Shown piece after piece: positions 8,295-17,610 of a DNA stretch of 64,000 bases (its first letter is position 1; each line of letters opens with the position of its first letter). The translations under genes and the position numbers were made by a program. Source of the DNA: Chlorobiota bacterium (GTDB lineage: Bacteria; Bacteroidota; Bacteroidia; Bacteroidales; F082); assembly GCA_030596395.1 (NCBI GenBank), contig JAUVKF010000002.1, positions 81,872-145,871 on the forward strand, read 5' to 3'. The notes under the pieces are model-generated. The model was not told the DNA's origin. It did no database searches and was given only the letters and a program-made list of their open reading frames with translations.

Positions 8295-9409
8295 TAAAAG
8301 TTGGTATTACCGGACAACCAGGTTTTATGGGAACGCATCTTTATAATTATCTCAATACAAAAGATGATATACATACCATTCCTTTCGAAGATGCATTCTT
8401 TAACAATAAGGGAGCGCTCGAAGAATTTGTTAAACAGTGTGATACTATTGTTCACCTGGCAGCCATGAACCGTCATGAAGATCAGCAGGTGATTTATGAC
8501 ACAAACATCAGGCTCGTTAAACAGGTAATCTCAGCCTGTGAAGTAACTGGGTCAACACAACATATTTTGTTTTCTTCCTCAACGCAGGAGGAAAAAGATA
8601 ATTTATATGGAAAATCTAAAAACGCAGGAAGAAAACTATTTGAAGAATGGGCATCGAAAAATAATGCAAAATTTACTGGTTTAATAATTCCGAATGTTTT
8701 CGGGCCATTTGGCCGTCCTTATTACAATTCGGTAGTCGCCACCTTTTGCTATCAGTTAACACATGGCGAAACTCCGGAAATTCAAGTTGACGGTTTAATT
8801 AAGCTAATATACATTAACGATCTTGTGGATGAGTTTTACAAAGCCATAATTAATAACGGCAAAAAGCAAGTAAGGAGTTTTTATGTTCCCAGTACTGCTG
8901 AGAAAAAAGTAACTGAAATATTAAGCTTACTCGAGGATTTTACTGATAATTACCTTAAAAATGGGATTTTTCCTAGTTTGGAAGATTCGTTTGAAAAAGC
9001 TTTGTTCAATACTTACAGGTGTTATATTCCGGAAGAATTATATCCGATGAAATTAACCAAACACACTGATGGCAGAGGTTCATTTGTTGAGGCCGTCAGG
9101 GCACAAACCTCCGGGCAATATTCTTATTCAACTACAAAACAGGGAATTACAAGAGGTAATCATTACCATACCCGCAAAGCCGAAAGGTTCATTGTGATCA
9201 GCGGGAAAGCGACCATCCAATTACGTAAAATAGGTACAGATGAGGTTATTGAATACCATCTTGATGGAGATGAACCATCCTTTGTTGATATGCCTATTTG
9301 GTATACACATAACATAACAAACACCGGGGACCAGGAGTTGTTAACTTTGTTCTGGATCAATGAACCTTATGACCAGTCTGATCCTGATACATTCTTTGAA
9401 AATGTTTAA
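8291..9409 (+). CDS. fnlB: UDP-2-acetamido-2,6-dideoxy-hexulose reductase/epimerase (FnlB/CapF/WbjC)
   Basis: Bifunctional enzyme of 372 residues. The N-terminal SDR domain has the GITGQPGFMGTHL nucleotide loop at residues 5-17, HLAAMNR, and a YGKSK catalytic pair. The C-terminal cupin (about residues 250-370) has RGNHYHTRKAERF metal-binding histidines. In CapF the cupin epimerises C3 and the SDR reduces C4, giving UDP-2-acetamido-2,6-dideoxy-L-talose. I place the start at ATG 8291, which overlaps the previous stop (ATGA) and opens directly with the first strand MIKVGITG. An in-frame ATG at 8270 would add seven residues with no family match. Confidence 0.92.
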   Translation: MIKVGITGQPGFMGTHLYNYLNTKDDIHTIPFEDAFFNNKGALEEFVKQCDTIVHLAAMNRHEDQQVIYDTNIRLVKQVISACEVTGSTQHILFSSSTQEEKDNLYGKSKNAGRKLFEEWASKNNAKFTGLIIPNVFGPFGRPYYNSVVATFCYQLTHGETPEIQVDGLIKLIYINDLVDEFYKAIINNGKKQVRSFYVPSTAEKKVTEILSLLEDFTDNYLKNGIFPSLEDSFEKALFNTYRCYIPEELYPMKLTKHTDGRGSFVEAVRAQTSGQYSYSTTKQGITRGNHYHTRKAERFIVISGKATIQLRKIGTDEVIEYHLDGDEPSFVDMPIWYTHNITNTGDQELLTLFWINEPYDQSDPDTFFENV

Positions 9410-9441
9410 TCCCGCTTTAATAACCATTTAAAGAATAAGTA

Positions 9442-10848
9442 TTGCTATTTAATTCTTTACAATTTGTATACTTCCTTCCGGTAGTACTCATACTGTATTT
9501 TATGACTCCTGATAGGTTCAGGTGGGTTGTGCTGCTCGTTGCCAGCTATTATTTTTATATGAGTTGGAATGTGAACTATGTTTTTCTTATCCTCTTTACT
9601 ACTATTGTATCTTACGCTGCCGCTATAGGCATTGGCCAATCAGAAAACAAAGATGTTAGAAAAGCCCTTCTGATTATCTCTGTTTCGGCAAGTCTGGGCG
9701 TGTTGTTCTTTTACAAATACTTCAACTTCTTCGGGAGCAGCTTAAACGAAGTGCTTTCTATTATTTCGATCGATTTCCAGGTACATTATCTAAAACTTTT
9801 GCTGCCCGTCGGAATCTCTTTTTATACTTTCCAGACACTAAGTTACACCATTGATGTTTACTATGGAAAGAAATCGGTAGAGAAACACTTTGGTATTTAC
9901 GCACTATATGTTTCGTTTTTTCCGCAGCTTGTGGCAGGGCCTATTGAACGAAGCACAAGGCTCTTACCACAATTCCGCCAGGAACACCGTTTTTCCTGGG
10001 ATAATATTGTACAAGGTGGCAAATGGATTATCAGTGGCTTTTTTATGAAGCTGGTTGTAGCCGACAGGGTGTCGTTGTATGTTGACTCGGTTTATGGAAA
10101 TGTACTGCATCATTCAGGCATTACTTTTATAGTGGCCACCACCCTTTTTGCGTTTCAAATTTACTGTGATTTTGCGGGTTACTCTGCCATTGCAATAGGT
10201 GTAGCGCGTTTAATGGGCTATGATCTGATGATTAATTTCTGGCGCCCTTATTTTGCAACATCTATCGGTGATTTTTGGCATAGATGGCATATTTCATTGT
10301 CTACATGGTTTCGTGATTACTTTTATATTCCGCTGGGTGGTAGCAGGGTTAAAGTTTCAAGATGGTATTTAAACCTTTTCCTGACATTTCTGGTTAGTGG
10401 TTTATGGCATGGAGCCAATTGGACCTTCGTAATATGGGGTGCTTTGCACGGTATCTATATAATTTTGGAAAACTATTTCAAATTGTATGTAAAAAAAGAC
10501 GAAACAATATCAACCCTAAACAGGTTGATTAGGGTTTTTATCGTCTTTGTTTTGGCCACATTTGCATGGATTTTCTTCAGGGCCGATCATATATCACACG
10601 CTTTTTATGTAATTCAAAATCTGTTTGATTTTAGTTCATTTTACATAGATTACAGTACCTTTTTCTATGCAATTATCGGACTTTCTGTTCTTTTCATTTT
10701 CGATTTTGTCAATGAAAATTATCCCGATTTTGGCTTGCTTGACAATAGAATTAATTTGAAAATTGTTTTCATCTATTTGTTTTTGCTGACAATAACATTG
10801 TCAATTGGCGTGTTTAATGGTGGACAATTTATATACTTCCAATTCTAA
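9442..10848 (+). CDS. MBOAT family membrane O-acyltransferase (AlgI-like)
   Basis: A 468-residue polytopic protein of the membrane-bound O-acyltransferase family. It starts (TTG) with MLFNSLQFVYFLPVV, typical of AlgI/DltB-like members. The middle holds QLVAGPIERS and DFWHRWHISLSTWFRDYFYIP, and the catalytic His is in SGLWHGANW (His323). These proteins carry acyl groups across the inner membrane to a periplasmic acceptor, working with an SGNH-fold partner, which is the next gene. The pair sits between fnlB and fnlC, so it was probably inserted into the FucNAc cassette and acetylates the same polysaccharide. Confidence 0.92.
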   Translation: MLFNSLQFVYFLPVVLILYFMTPDRFRWVVLLVASYYFYMSWNVNYVFLILFTTIVSYAAAIGIGQSENKDVRKALLIISVSASLGVLFFYKYFNFFGSSLNEVLSIISIDFQVHYLKLLLPVGISFYTFQTLSYTIDVYYGKKSVEKHFGIYALYVSFFPQLVAGPIERSTRLLPQFRQEHRFSWDNIVQGGKWIISGFFMKLVVADRVSLYVDSVYGNVLHHSGITFIVATTLFAFQIYCDFAGYSAIAIGVARLMGYDLMINFWRPYFATSIGDFWHRWHISLSTWFRDYFYIPLGGSRVKVSRWYLNLFLTFLVSGLWHGANWTFVIWGALHGIYIILENYFKLYVKKDETISTLNRLIRVFIVFVLATFAWIFFRADHISHAFYVIQNLFDFSSFYIDYSTFFYAIIGLSVLFIFDFVNENYPDFGLLDNRINLKIVFIYLFLLTITLSIGVFNGGQFIYFQF

Positions 10849-10849
10849 G

Positions 10850-11752
10850 ATGAGAAGAACAATAAAATATTTACTGATATTCGTAATTCTCTTTTTTATT
10901 ATGGATTTCCTTGCTGGAATACTAATGGAAAATGTATTTCCAGATATCACTTTTGGCACCTACGGAAAAATAAACACAAGCTTGAAGGCAAAACAGGAAA
11001 TTCTTATATTAGGAAGTTCACGAGCACAGCATCATTATGACCCAGACGTTGTAAGCGCCGAAACCGGGATGACATGTTATAATACGGGTCTTGGAGGCTA
11101 TGGATTATTATACAATTATGCATTATTCAACGAATTAATCAAACAACATAAACCTGAAGTCGTAATACTCGACCTTTCCCCTAATGTTATCATTGACCCA
11201 AAAACCTATATGAAGTTGAATATATTCATGCCTTACTTTTTTACGTATTCCTCATTCAATGAAATAGTCCATCTTGATCCTGATTTTAGCAAATTCAAAA
11301 CTGTTTTTAAAATAAATGTTTATAACTCTACTTTTTATGATCTTTTCAGAGGAATTGTCTCAAACGAAACTGCTGACAACGGATATAAAGGCCTGCAGGC
11401 TCAATTGAATACCACCACATACATACCTAAGCGGCTAATCCCAGAAGGAAAATTTGACAGTTTGAAAAAAGAATATTTTGAAAAAATAATTGACCTTTCA
11501 ATTCAGCGCGAAATCAGATTGTTATGTGTTGTGTCGCCAACTTACGAGAAGTTTGACGCTGACAATCGAATTATTGATGAAATGGAAAGCCTGGTAAAAT
11601 CTAAAGGATTGGATTTTTATGATTATTCGGATTATTGGGAGTTATATAAAAAACCACAATACTTTAAAGATCAGCTTCATCTGAATGATGTAGGAGCAAG
11701 AGCATTCAGCAAATTAATAGCAGAAGAAATAAATAACTCACATCATGAATAA
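10850..11752 (+). CDS. SGNH-fold O-acyltransferase partner, single-pass membrane anchored
   Basis: From ATG 10850 (immediately after the MBOAT stop) the product has 300 residues: a basic start, one transmembrane helix (about residues 6-28), then a periplasmic SGNH/GDSL-like domain. The block I motif is GSSRAQHHYDP with the likely nucleophile Ser57, and the block V motif DQLHLND supplies the Asp274/His277 dyad. This arrangement matches AlgJ/AlgX/DltD-like proteins that take the acyl group from an MBOAT protein and pass it to the polysaccharide. The longer frame from 10805 would add 15 residues inside the MBOAT gene and is unlikely. The stop overlaps the fnlC start by 8 bases. Confidence 0.82.
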   Translation: MRRTIKYLLIFVILFFIMDFLAGILMENVFPDITFGTYGKINTSLKAKQEILILGSSRAQHHYDPDVVSAETGMTCYNTGLGGYGLLYNYALFNELIKQHKPEVVILDLSPNVIIDPKTYMKLNIFMPYFFTYSSFNEIVHLDPDFSKFKTVFKINVYNSTFYDLFRGIVSNETADNGYKGLQAQLNTTTYIPKRLIPEGKFDSLKKEYFEKIIDLSIQREIRLLCVVSPTYEKFDADNRIIDEMESLVKSKGLDFYDYSDYWELYKKPQYFKDQLHLNDVGARAFSKLIAEEINNSHHE

Positions 11753-12884
11753 ATCAAAACTCAAGGTTGCAACAATCATAGGTACCAGGCCGGAGATAAT
11801 TAGGTTGAGTTCAACAATAAAACGCCTCGACAATTATCTGCAACAGATTATTATTCACACAGGACAGAATTATGATTACGAATTAAACGAGGTGTTTTTT
11901 AAAGACCTGGGCTTAAGAAAACCAGATTATTTCCTAAATGTTAACACCTCTACTCTTGGGCATGTTTTAGGAGAAACGTTAATAAAAAGTGAAGAGGTTT
12001 TGAGAAAAGAAAATCCTGATGCAGTATTAATATTGGGAGATACCAACAGTAGCATTGCTGGAATAATTGCAAAAAGATTGAGAATTCCAATTTTCCATAT
12101 GGAAGCAGGGAACAGAAGTTTTGACATGAATGTACCTGAAGAGATCAACCGCAAGATCATTGACCATATAGCTGATTTCAATTTGGTGTATACCGAACAT
12201 GCCCGCAGGCACCTCTTATCAGAAGGATTACCACACCGAAGAATTTACCTGACTGGATCGCCGATGACAGAAGTATTGCATGATAATATAACTAAAATAG
12301 AATCATCAAACATTCTGAAAAAACTTAAATTGAAAGCAAAGAAATATTTTATTATATCAACCCACCGTGAAGAGAATGTTGACAACCCAAAACACCTGAA
12401 ACAAATACTTAAAGTTCTAAATACTTTGGCTGTTGATTACGATATGCCAGTTATTGTATCAACGCACCCTAGAACCAGGAATCGTCTTGAAGCGATTGAA
12501 AACACAAATATTGACAATCGTGTTAGGTTCTTAAAACCTTTTGGATTTTTTGACTACGTCCATTTGCAAATGCATGCAAAATGTACGCTTTCAGACAGTG
12601 GAACAATCAGCGAAGAAAGCGCTATATTATCATTCCCGGCAATAAGCTTACGGCAGTCGATGGAGCGCCCCGAGGCCCAGGATGCCGGAACTATTATTTT
12701 AACAGGATTTGACCCAGAAGTTGTTTTGGATTCAATCCGCGTTGTTGTTGATGAACACGGACAAGGCACTTACAAAAAAATAGCCGAAGACTATACAATA
12801 AAAAATACATCATGGAGAGTATTAAAACTGATAATGGGTAATGCAAAACTGAGCAATAAATGGTGGGGGCTTAACAAGTGGTGA
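11745..12884 (+). CDS. fnlC: UDP-N-acetyl-L-fucosamine-forming 2-epimerase (FnlC/CapG/WbjD)
   Basis: A 379-residue member of the non-hydrolysing UDP-GlcNAc 2-epimerase (WecB) family. Visible motifs are IIGTRPEIIRLS (14 onward), HTGQNYDYELN, MEAGNRSFD, STHREENVD and the UDP-binding SDSGTISEES. The tail ending KWWGLNKW and the HTGQNYDYELNEVFF variant are typical of the FnlC/WbjD subgroup, which inverts C2 of the L-talo intermediate to give UDP-L-FucNAc. It completes the pathway begun by fnlA/fnlB even though two O-acylation genes separate them. The next gene starts 7 bases before its stop. Confidence 0.92.
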   Translation: MNKSKLKVATIIGTRPEIIRLSSTIKRLDNYLQQIIIHTGQNYDYELNEVFFKDLGLRKPDYFLNVNTSTLGHVLGETLIKSEEVLRKENPDAVLILGDTNSSIAGIIAKRLRIPIFHMEAGNRSFDMNVPEEINRKIIDHIADFNLVYTEHARRHLLSEGLPHRRIYLTGSPMTEVLHDNITKIESSNILKKLKLKAKKYFIISTHREENVDNPKHLKQILKVLNTLAVDYDMPVIVSTHPRTRNRLEAIENTNIDNRVRFLKPFGFFDYVHLQMHAKCTLSDSGTISEESAILSFPAISLRQSMERPEAQDAGTIILTGFDPEVVLDSIRVVVDEHGQGTYKKIAEDYTIKNTSWRVLKLIMGNAKLSNKWWGLNKW

Positions 12885-14158
12885 AAAAAACTCTTTTTAT
12901 TGTAACGGCACTTCCACTCTATGATAGGCAGGGTGCTTCGTACAGTCGAATACTTGAATACGCAAAAGCACTGGTTCTTGATAAAGGAACGAGTATTTAT
13001 TTGCTTTCCTATGACTACCCTGATGCTTTTTGGAAATTGAAAACAGAGGTTATCCCAAATGTGTTTATTTGTGGTAAGAAGATTAAGACTAAGAATGTTG
13101 GATCATCTCTGATCAAGGCCATAGAAAAAAAGATCGATGCCAAAAAAAGAACACATTTCCTTCAAAACTTAAGCAATTTCATTGATCAATTTGACAGTAA
13201 GCGATCAGGATTTGTCTATCCTTCATTGATGTATTTTCAACTTGAAAAAGAAATCATAAAACTATTCAGAGCAAAGAGTATCCCAGTATATTCGGAACGT
13301 AATGAGTTAAAACGCGGTATTGCCCTGAACAAAGCGTATCCTAAGAATCCGCTGAAAAAAATCATCTTTTCTTTAAACTATCCTTTTCTGGTCTGGGATT
13401 TTAACAGGCAGGATAAGCTGGCGAAAAATTATGATGGAAATATTGCTATTTCTACAACAATGGAACAATACCTGCTGAAAAAGAACAAGCCTGTGATCAG
13501 GATACCCATTTTGTCAGATATTGATAGGTTTCAAATTAAAAAACAAACTAACCGCAATGATACTTTTCATATTGGTTATACCGGATCGCTGACTTTCAAA
13601 AAAGATGGCTTGGGAGAGTTGATTAAGTCTATCAGCATTTTGATAAATAAATATGACTTCAGAAATGTAAATCTCAATATTTATGGTTCTGGATACTGGG
13701 GCACTATCAAAAAACTGGAAAACCTGATAAAAGAACTTGGTTTATCAAATCATATATTTTTACACGGCAAAGTAACTTCAGAAGCGATTCCGGAAATACA
13801 AGCTCAACAAGATATTCTAGTCCTTGCAAGACCACAAAATCTACAAACCCGTTTTGGGTTTTCTACTAAGTTGGCAGAGTATATGGCTTCTGGTGTAGTG
13901 GTTCTGACGACAGATGTAAGCGATAATCTGATGTTTATAAAAGACGGAATAAATGGTTTTGTTGCCGATAGTTACTTTGCAGAAAAAATAGCCGAGAAAT
14001 TATTTGCCATAATCAGTAACAAAAGTTATTTGGATAAACAAATTAGCCAAAGTGCTTACCAGACTGCATTAAAATACTTTAACAGTAAAAATTACAAAGA
14101 TAAATTATCAGGATTTCTATTTCCGGATAAAAAAAATCAAAAAGTGTTTAATTCTTGA
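12878..14158 (+). CDS. GT4-like glycosyltransferase (GT-B fold)
   Basis: A 426-residue transferase starting with GTG at 12878, inside the end of fnlC. The C-terminal Rossmann domain has GYTGSLTFKKDGL, NIYGSGYWG and the donor-binding segment FSTKLAEYMASGVVVLTTD near residue 340, typical of GT4-type retaining enzymes. The N-terminal domain lacks the glycine-rich GGxER motif of classic GT4 proteins, so it belongs to a divergent branch. The position right after fnlC makes it a candidate for the FucNAc transferase (WbuB-like), but this is only contextual. The stop overlaps the next start (TTGA). Confidence 0.8.
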   Translation: MVKKTLFIVTALPLYDRQGASYSRILEYAKALVLDKGTSIYLLSYDYPDAFWKLKTEVIPNVFICGKKIKTKNVGSSLIKAIEKKIDAKKRTHFLQNLSNFIDQFDSKRSGFVYPSLMYFQLEKEIIKLFRAKSIPVYSERNELKRGIALNKAYPKNPLKKIIFSLNYPFLVWDFNRQDKLAKNYDGNIAISTTMEQYLLKKNKPVIRIPILSDIDRFQIKKQTNRNDTFHIGYTGSLTFKKDGLGELIKSISILINKYDFRNVNLNIYGSGYWGTIKKLENLIKELGLSNHIFLHGKVTSEAIPEIQAQQDILVLARPQNLQTRFGFSTKLAEYMASGVVVLTTDVSDNLMFIKDGINGFVADSYFAEKIAEKLFAIISNKSYLDKQISQSAYQTALKYFNSKNYKDKLSGFLFPDKKNQKVFNS

Positions 14159-15237
14159 AAGTTCTGCATGTAATATCATCAATGGCTCGAGGTGGAAGAG
14201 AACGTCAGTTGGCAACCATATGTAAATATTCGGCTAGTCGGGATATTGAGAACAAGATATTGATATTTAATAAACAAAGGAGTGATTACTTTCAGGAATA
14301 TGGTATTTCTATGGAAGACGTGTTCTATCTGAAAAAGAAAGGAACGATTGGAAGGTTGAAAGAGATAAAGGATATTTTCAAAAAAGTTGAACCGAATATC
14401 ATATATGCCTGGGGAGGTTTTGAGGCCAACTTCTGTTTCATCCTCTCTTCATTTACGAAAGCGAAAATCGTTAATGGTTCAATCAGGCATGGGATTGTTA
14501 TTTTCAATAAGAAGCATCTATCAAGGCTGCTCTTTCTTCAATTGAGTAAATATATTGTGGCCAACTCCAGGGCTGGGTTGAAAGCGAATAAGTTAAGCCG
14601 TGGTTACGTACTATATAATGGTATTGAAAAAAAATTCACTAAAAGGATTTCTAGTGAGGAAAAAAATAAATTGCTGCAGTCTGTTTTTGAAAATTACAAA
14701 GGAGAAACCGTTATTATTTCCGTTGCCAATCTTGTTCCTTTCAAGGATTATATTACAATATTTAAGTCATTGAAAAACCTTAAGAAAAAAGGTGTTTCGT
14801 TTCGATACATTGCCATTGGTGAAGGGTTGATGCGTGAGCAACTGGAAATGGAGATTGATAGTCTGGAACTTGTAAAAGATGTGAAGTTGATTGGCAGAAC
14901 TGATAAGGTGGAGCAGTACTTACAGGCTGCTGATTTGTTTGTTCATTCCTCAAAAGGTGAGGGCTGTTCAAATGCAATACTTGAAGCTATGGCTGCTGGT
15001 TTGCCGGTTATCGCCACTAATACTGGAGGAACACCAGAGATTACTGGTAGCGAGAATGGGCAATTATTTGAATATCAGAACAAAACCCAACTAACAGAAG
15101 CGCTGGAAGCACACTTGAGTGACCCCGAAATGTTATCTCAAAAAAGCAAACAGTCTAGAAATATTATTGAAGAGCGTTTTACTGTGGAAAAAATGATCAC
15201 TAATTACCTTTCAATCCTGAATATAATTACCAACTAG
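14155..15237 (+). CDS. GT4 family glycosyltransferase
   Basis: A 360-residue GT-B enzyme with all family landmarks: VISSMARGGRERQLA at the N-terminus (acceptor domain), ISVANLVPFKDY, VKLIGRTDKVEQYL, and the donor motif SKGEGCSNAILEAMAAGLP with its two glutamates. Retaining transfer of a sugar from a nucleotide donor to the lipid-linked glycan in the cytoplasm is expected. The start is TTG at 14155, overlapping the preceding stop by four bases, which signals tight coupling. The donor is unknown. Confidence 0.88.
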   Translation: MKVLHVISSMARGGRERQLATICKYSASRDIENKILIFNKQRSDYFQEYGISMEDVFYLKKKGTIGRLKEIKDIFKKVEPNIIYAWGGFEANFCFILSSFTKAKIVNGSIRHGIVIFNKKHLSRLLFLQLSKYIVANSRAGLKANKLSRGYVLYNGIEKKFTKRISSEEKNKLLQSVFENYKGETVIISVANLVPFKDYITIFKSLKNLKKKGVSFRYIAIGEGLMREQLEMEIDSLELVKDVKLIGRTDKVEQYLQAADLFVHSSKGEGCSNAILEAMAAGLPVIATNTGGTPEITGSENGQLFEYQNKTQLTEALEAHLSDPEMLSQKSKQSRNIIEERFTVEKMITNYLSILNIITN

Positions 15238-15238
15238 C

Positions 15239-16585
15239 ATGAGGAAATTTATTGCGCAACAGTTTGGAAATCAGGTTTACGATCTGTTGAATAAGCGGTC
15301 ACTAACAAAATATTATAAAACATTCAAACCTTTTGTCAATGCTGACCGCAAAACTATTGAAGATTTTCAATTCAATAAGCTGCAGCGGTTGTTGGAACAT
15401 GCATATACTAATGTTCCGTTTTATCGTAATCGTTTCGATGAATTGAAACTCAAACCTGAGGACATTAGGTCGATGAAAGACTTTGCAGCATTGCCAACCC
15501 TTAAAAGAGAAGACCTTCAGGGTCATTGGAAGGATATTATATCTACCAATTCTAATAGGGATGAATTATCTAAAGGTTCGTCAAGTGGTTCAACAGGAGT
15601 GCCTGTTGTATATTTTAAAGACCCTAATGCATCCAGTGCCGGTAAGGCTGCCCATCAGGTAGGTTGGGAACTCTCGGGCTGGGAATTTGGAATAAAAGGG
15701 CTCCATATCTGGGGAAATCCGGCAACTGTAAATAAAGAGTGGAAGCGTGTGTCCTCGAAATTGAAAGTAAAGGTGTATAACCAATACAAGTATCCAGCAT
15801 ATCAACTTACTGAAAAAGGCAAATTCGATGAATTAGTTGCCTTTATTAACAAAATGAAGTTTGATTTTATTGATGGTTATACTAATGCAATCTACCTGCT
15901 TGCTGATTATGTAAAGCAAAACAACATTAAGATTCACAGACCAAAATATGTACTTCCCACAGGAGAAAACCTACAGGGATTTCAGAAAAAATTAATGGAG
16001 GAAGTCCTTGGTAATGTTTATGATGAGTACGGCTGTAGTGAAATTAACGGTATTGCTTATGAGTGTGAAAAATGTGGCAAGTATCATGTTCTCGAACCGC
16101 ACGTTATTGTAGAATATGGAAAAAAAATGACGACGAATGAAGAGCATGCTTTGATTATTACCGATTTAGACAATTATGGATTTCCGCTAATCAGGTACGA
16201 AAACGGTGATGCAGGGGTGCCTATTGTTGAAGATAAGATTGATTGTGAGATTAAGTTTCAGAGGATAGAAATGATTTCGGGTCGGGTATCGGATATTATT
16301 CATTTTCCGGATGGGGGTGTGTTGTCGGTTCCCAGTTTTTTTGGAAGTATGTTGCTTAAGCAGATCAATGGGATCAAACAATACCAGATCGAAAGGGTTA
16401 AACCTAATGAACTAATTGTGAAATTGGTTGTTGGATCTGATTTTCAAGAGACTGATAAAAAGAAGATCAATGATTCCATGCTTGAATATCTTGGCAACAA
16501 TATCCATTGGAAGATTAAACTCGTTGACCAGATTGAAGTTAGTAAGACAGGAAAGTTTAAATTACTTATTGATAAGGTAAAATAA
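15239..16585 (+). CDS. CapK/PaaK-like adenylate-forming enzyme
   Basis: This 448-residue protein belongs to the ANL (adenylate-forming) superfamily, close to phenylacetate-CoA ligase and the capsule protein CapK. It has the ATP-phosphate loop SSSGSTG at residues 114-120, the adenine/acyl motif YDEYGCSE, and a Cys-x2-Cys ECEKCGKYH pair just after it, as in PaaK-like enzymes. CapK-like proteins occur in many polysaccharide loci, and their substrate (amino or other carboxylic acid attached to the glycan) is usually unknown. Here the gene precedes a deacetylase, an asparagine-synthetase-like gene and an ATP-grasp gene, which suggests acyl or amide decoration of the glycan. Confidence 0.82.
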   Translation: MRKFIAQQFGNQVYDLLNKRSLTKYYKTFKPFVNADRKTIEDFQFNKLQRLLEHAYTNVPFYRNRFDELKLKPEDIRSMKDFAALPTLKREDLQGHWKDIISTNSNRDELSKGSSSGSTGVPVVYFKDPNASSAGKAAHQVGWELSGWEFGIKGLHIWGNPATVNKEWKRVSSKLKVKVYNQYKYPAYQLTEKGKFDELVAFINKMKFDFIDGYTNAIYLLADYVKQNNIKIHRPKYVLPTGENLQGFQKKLMEEVLGNVYDEYGCSEINGIAYECEKCGKYHVLEPHVIVEYGKKMTTNEEHALIITDLDNYGFPLIRYENGDAGVPIVEDKIDCEIKFQRIEMISGRVSDIIHFPDGGVLSVPSFFGSMLLKQINGIKQYQIERVKPNELIVKLVVGSDFQETDKKKINDSMLEYLGNNIHWKIKLVDQIEVSKTGKFKLLIDKVK

Positions 16586-16587
16586 CA

Positions 16588-17607
16588 ATGATTAGGTCAA
16601 TATATAAGTCAGTAAGAGGATTAATGCCCAAGAGTATAAGGAGTGAGATAACTAAACTAATTTTCACCTTTAGCAGTAAACCTTTTGTGAAAAGGGACGA
16701 TGTTCCTTTAGAAAAAAAATTCCCCGGTGGGAAATTCAAAGGAGGAATGATTATCTCTGCTGACTTTGAGTTAGGTTGGGCCTGGCGTTACTCGAAGACG
16801 AATCCCAATCCGGAAAAAATGGCTGCCCTGGCCAGAAAAAATTTTCCAGAGATTATTCGTCTTCTCAATGAATACAACATTCCAATAACTTTTGCCACGG
16901 TTGGACACTTATTTCTTGAATCCTGTGAAAAGGATGATCACAACTGGATGGAAAAGATCCCCTATTTTGATGATCACTGGCGGTTTACACAAGGTGATTG
17001 GTACGATTGTGATCCACATACACATTGGGAAAAGGCAAAATATTGGTATGCCCCTGATCTGGTAAAGATGATTCAGAATGCCAAAGTAGAACATGAATTG
17101 GCAACACATACTTTTACACATATTGACTTCAGTGACAAAAATTGCCCTCCCAAAGTCGCAGAGGATGAGATGAAGGCTTGCATTGATGCCATGAAGCCTT
17201 ATGGCGTAAAGCCAGAATCCATCATTTTTCCGGGAGGCACTTATGGAAATATCAAAGTGCTGAAAAAATTGAATTTTAAAATCTATAGGAAAAATACGCC
17301 TTATGACTTGGCTTATCCGTATTATGATGAGCATGGTTTAATTGTTACACCTACCTCTGTTGGGTTTTCACGACAACACAATTGGACCGCTTCTTATTAC
17401 ATCAAGCGTTATAAAAAGTATATTGATAAAGCAATTAAAACAGGCACGATTGTACACTTTTGGTTTCACCCTTCGTTAGATGAATGGACTTTGAAAAATA
17501 TAATACCCGAAGTTATGCGTTATGCCGCTGAGAGAAGAAAAAACGACTTTCTCTGGATTGGTACGATGAAACAGATTGCCGACCACATCAATATTAAAAA
17601 CAAATAG
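16588..17607 (+). CDS. Polysaccharide deacetylase-like protein (CE4/NodB fold)
   Basis: A 339-residue protein with the layout of NodB-type deacetylases. Motif 1 is changed from TFDDG to ISADFELGWAWR (Asp59, Glu61). Motif 2, HTFTHIDFSD, near residue 175, keeps the metal-binding histidines. Later comes IIFPGGTYGN where motif 3 is expected, and then HFWFHPSLDEW. No signal peptide or transmembrane helix is seen, so it probably acts in the cytoplasm on a nucleotide- or lipid-linked sugar. It follows the CapK-like gene after two bases and precedes the asparagine-synthetase-like gene after three; the three genes form a unit. Confidence 0.78.
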   Translation: MIRSIYKSVRGLMPKSIRSEITKLIFTFSSKPFVKRDDVPLEKKFPGGKFKGGMIISADFELGWAWRYSKTNPNPEKMAALARKNFPEIIRLLNEYNIPITFATVGHLFLESCEKDDHNWMEKIPYFDDHWRFTQGDWYDCDPHTHWEKAKYWYAPDLVKMIQNAKVEHELATHTFTHIDFSDKNCPPKVAEDEMKACIDAMKPYGVKPESIIFPGGTYGNIKVLKKLNFKIYRKNTPYDLAYPYYDEHGLIVTPTSVGFSRQHNWTASYYIKRYKKYIDKAIKTGTIVHFWFHPSLDEWTLKNIIPEVMRYAAERRKNDFLWIGTMKQIADHINIKNK

Positions 17608-17610
17608 GAC

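Noticed and set aside
10805..10849. Earlier start of the SGNH-fold gene at 10805
   Set aside because: It would put 15 extra residues before a typical basic start plus transmembrane helix and lies inside the MBOAT gene; ATG 10850 directly after the MBOAT stop fits better.
16909..17334. Minus-strand frame of 141 codons within the deacetylase gene
   Set aside because: Opposite to the NodB-fold gene; no family motif.
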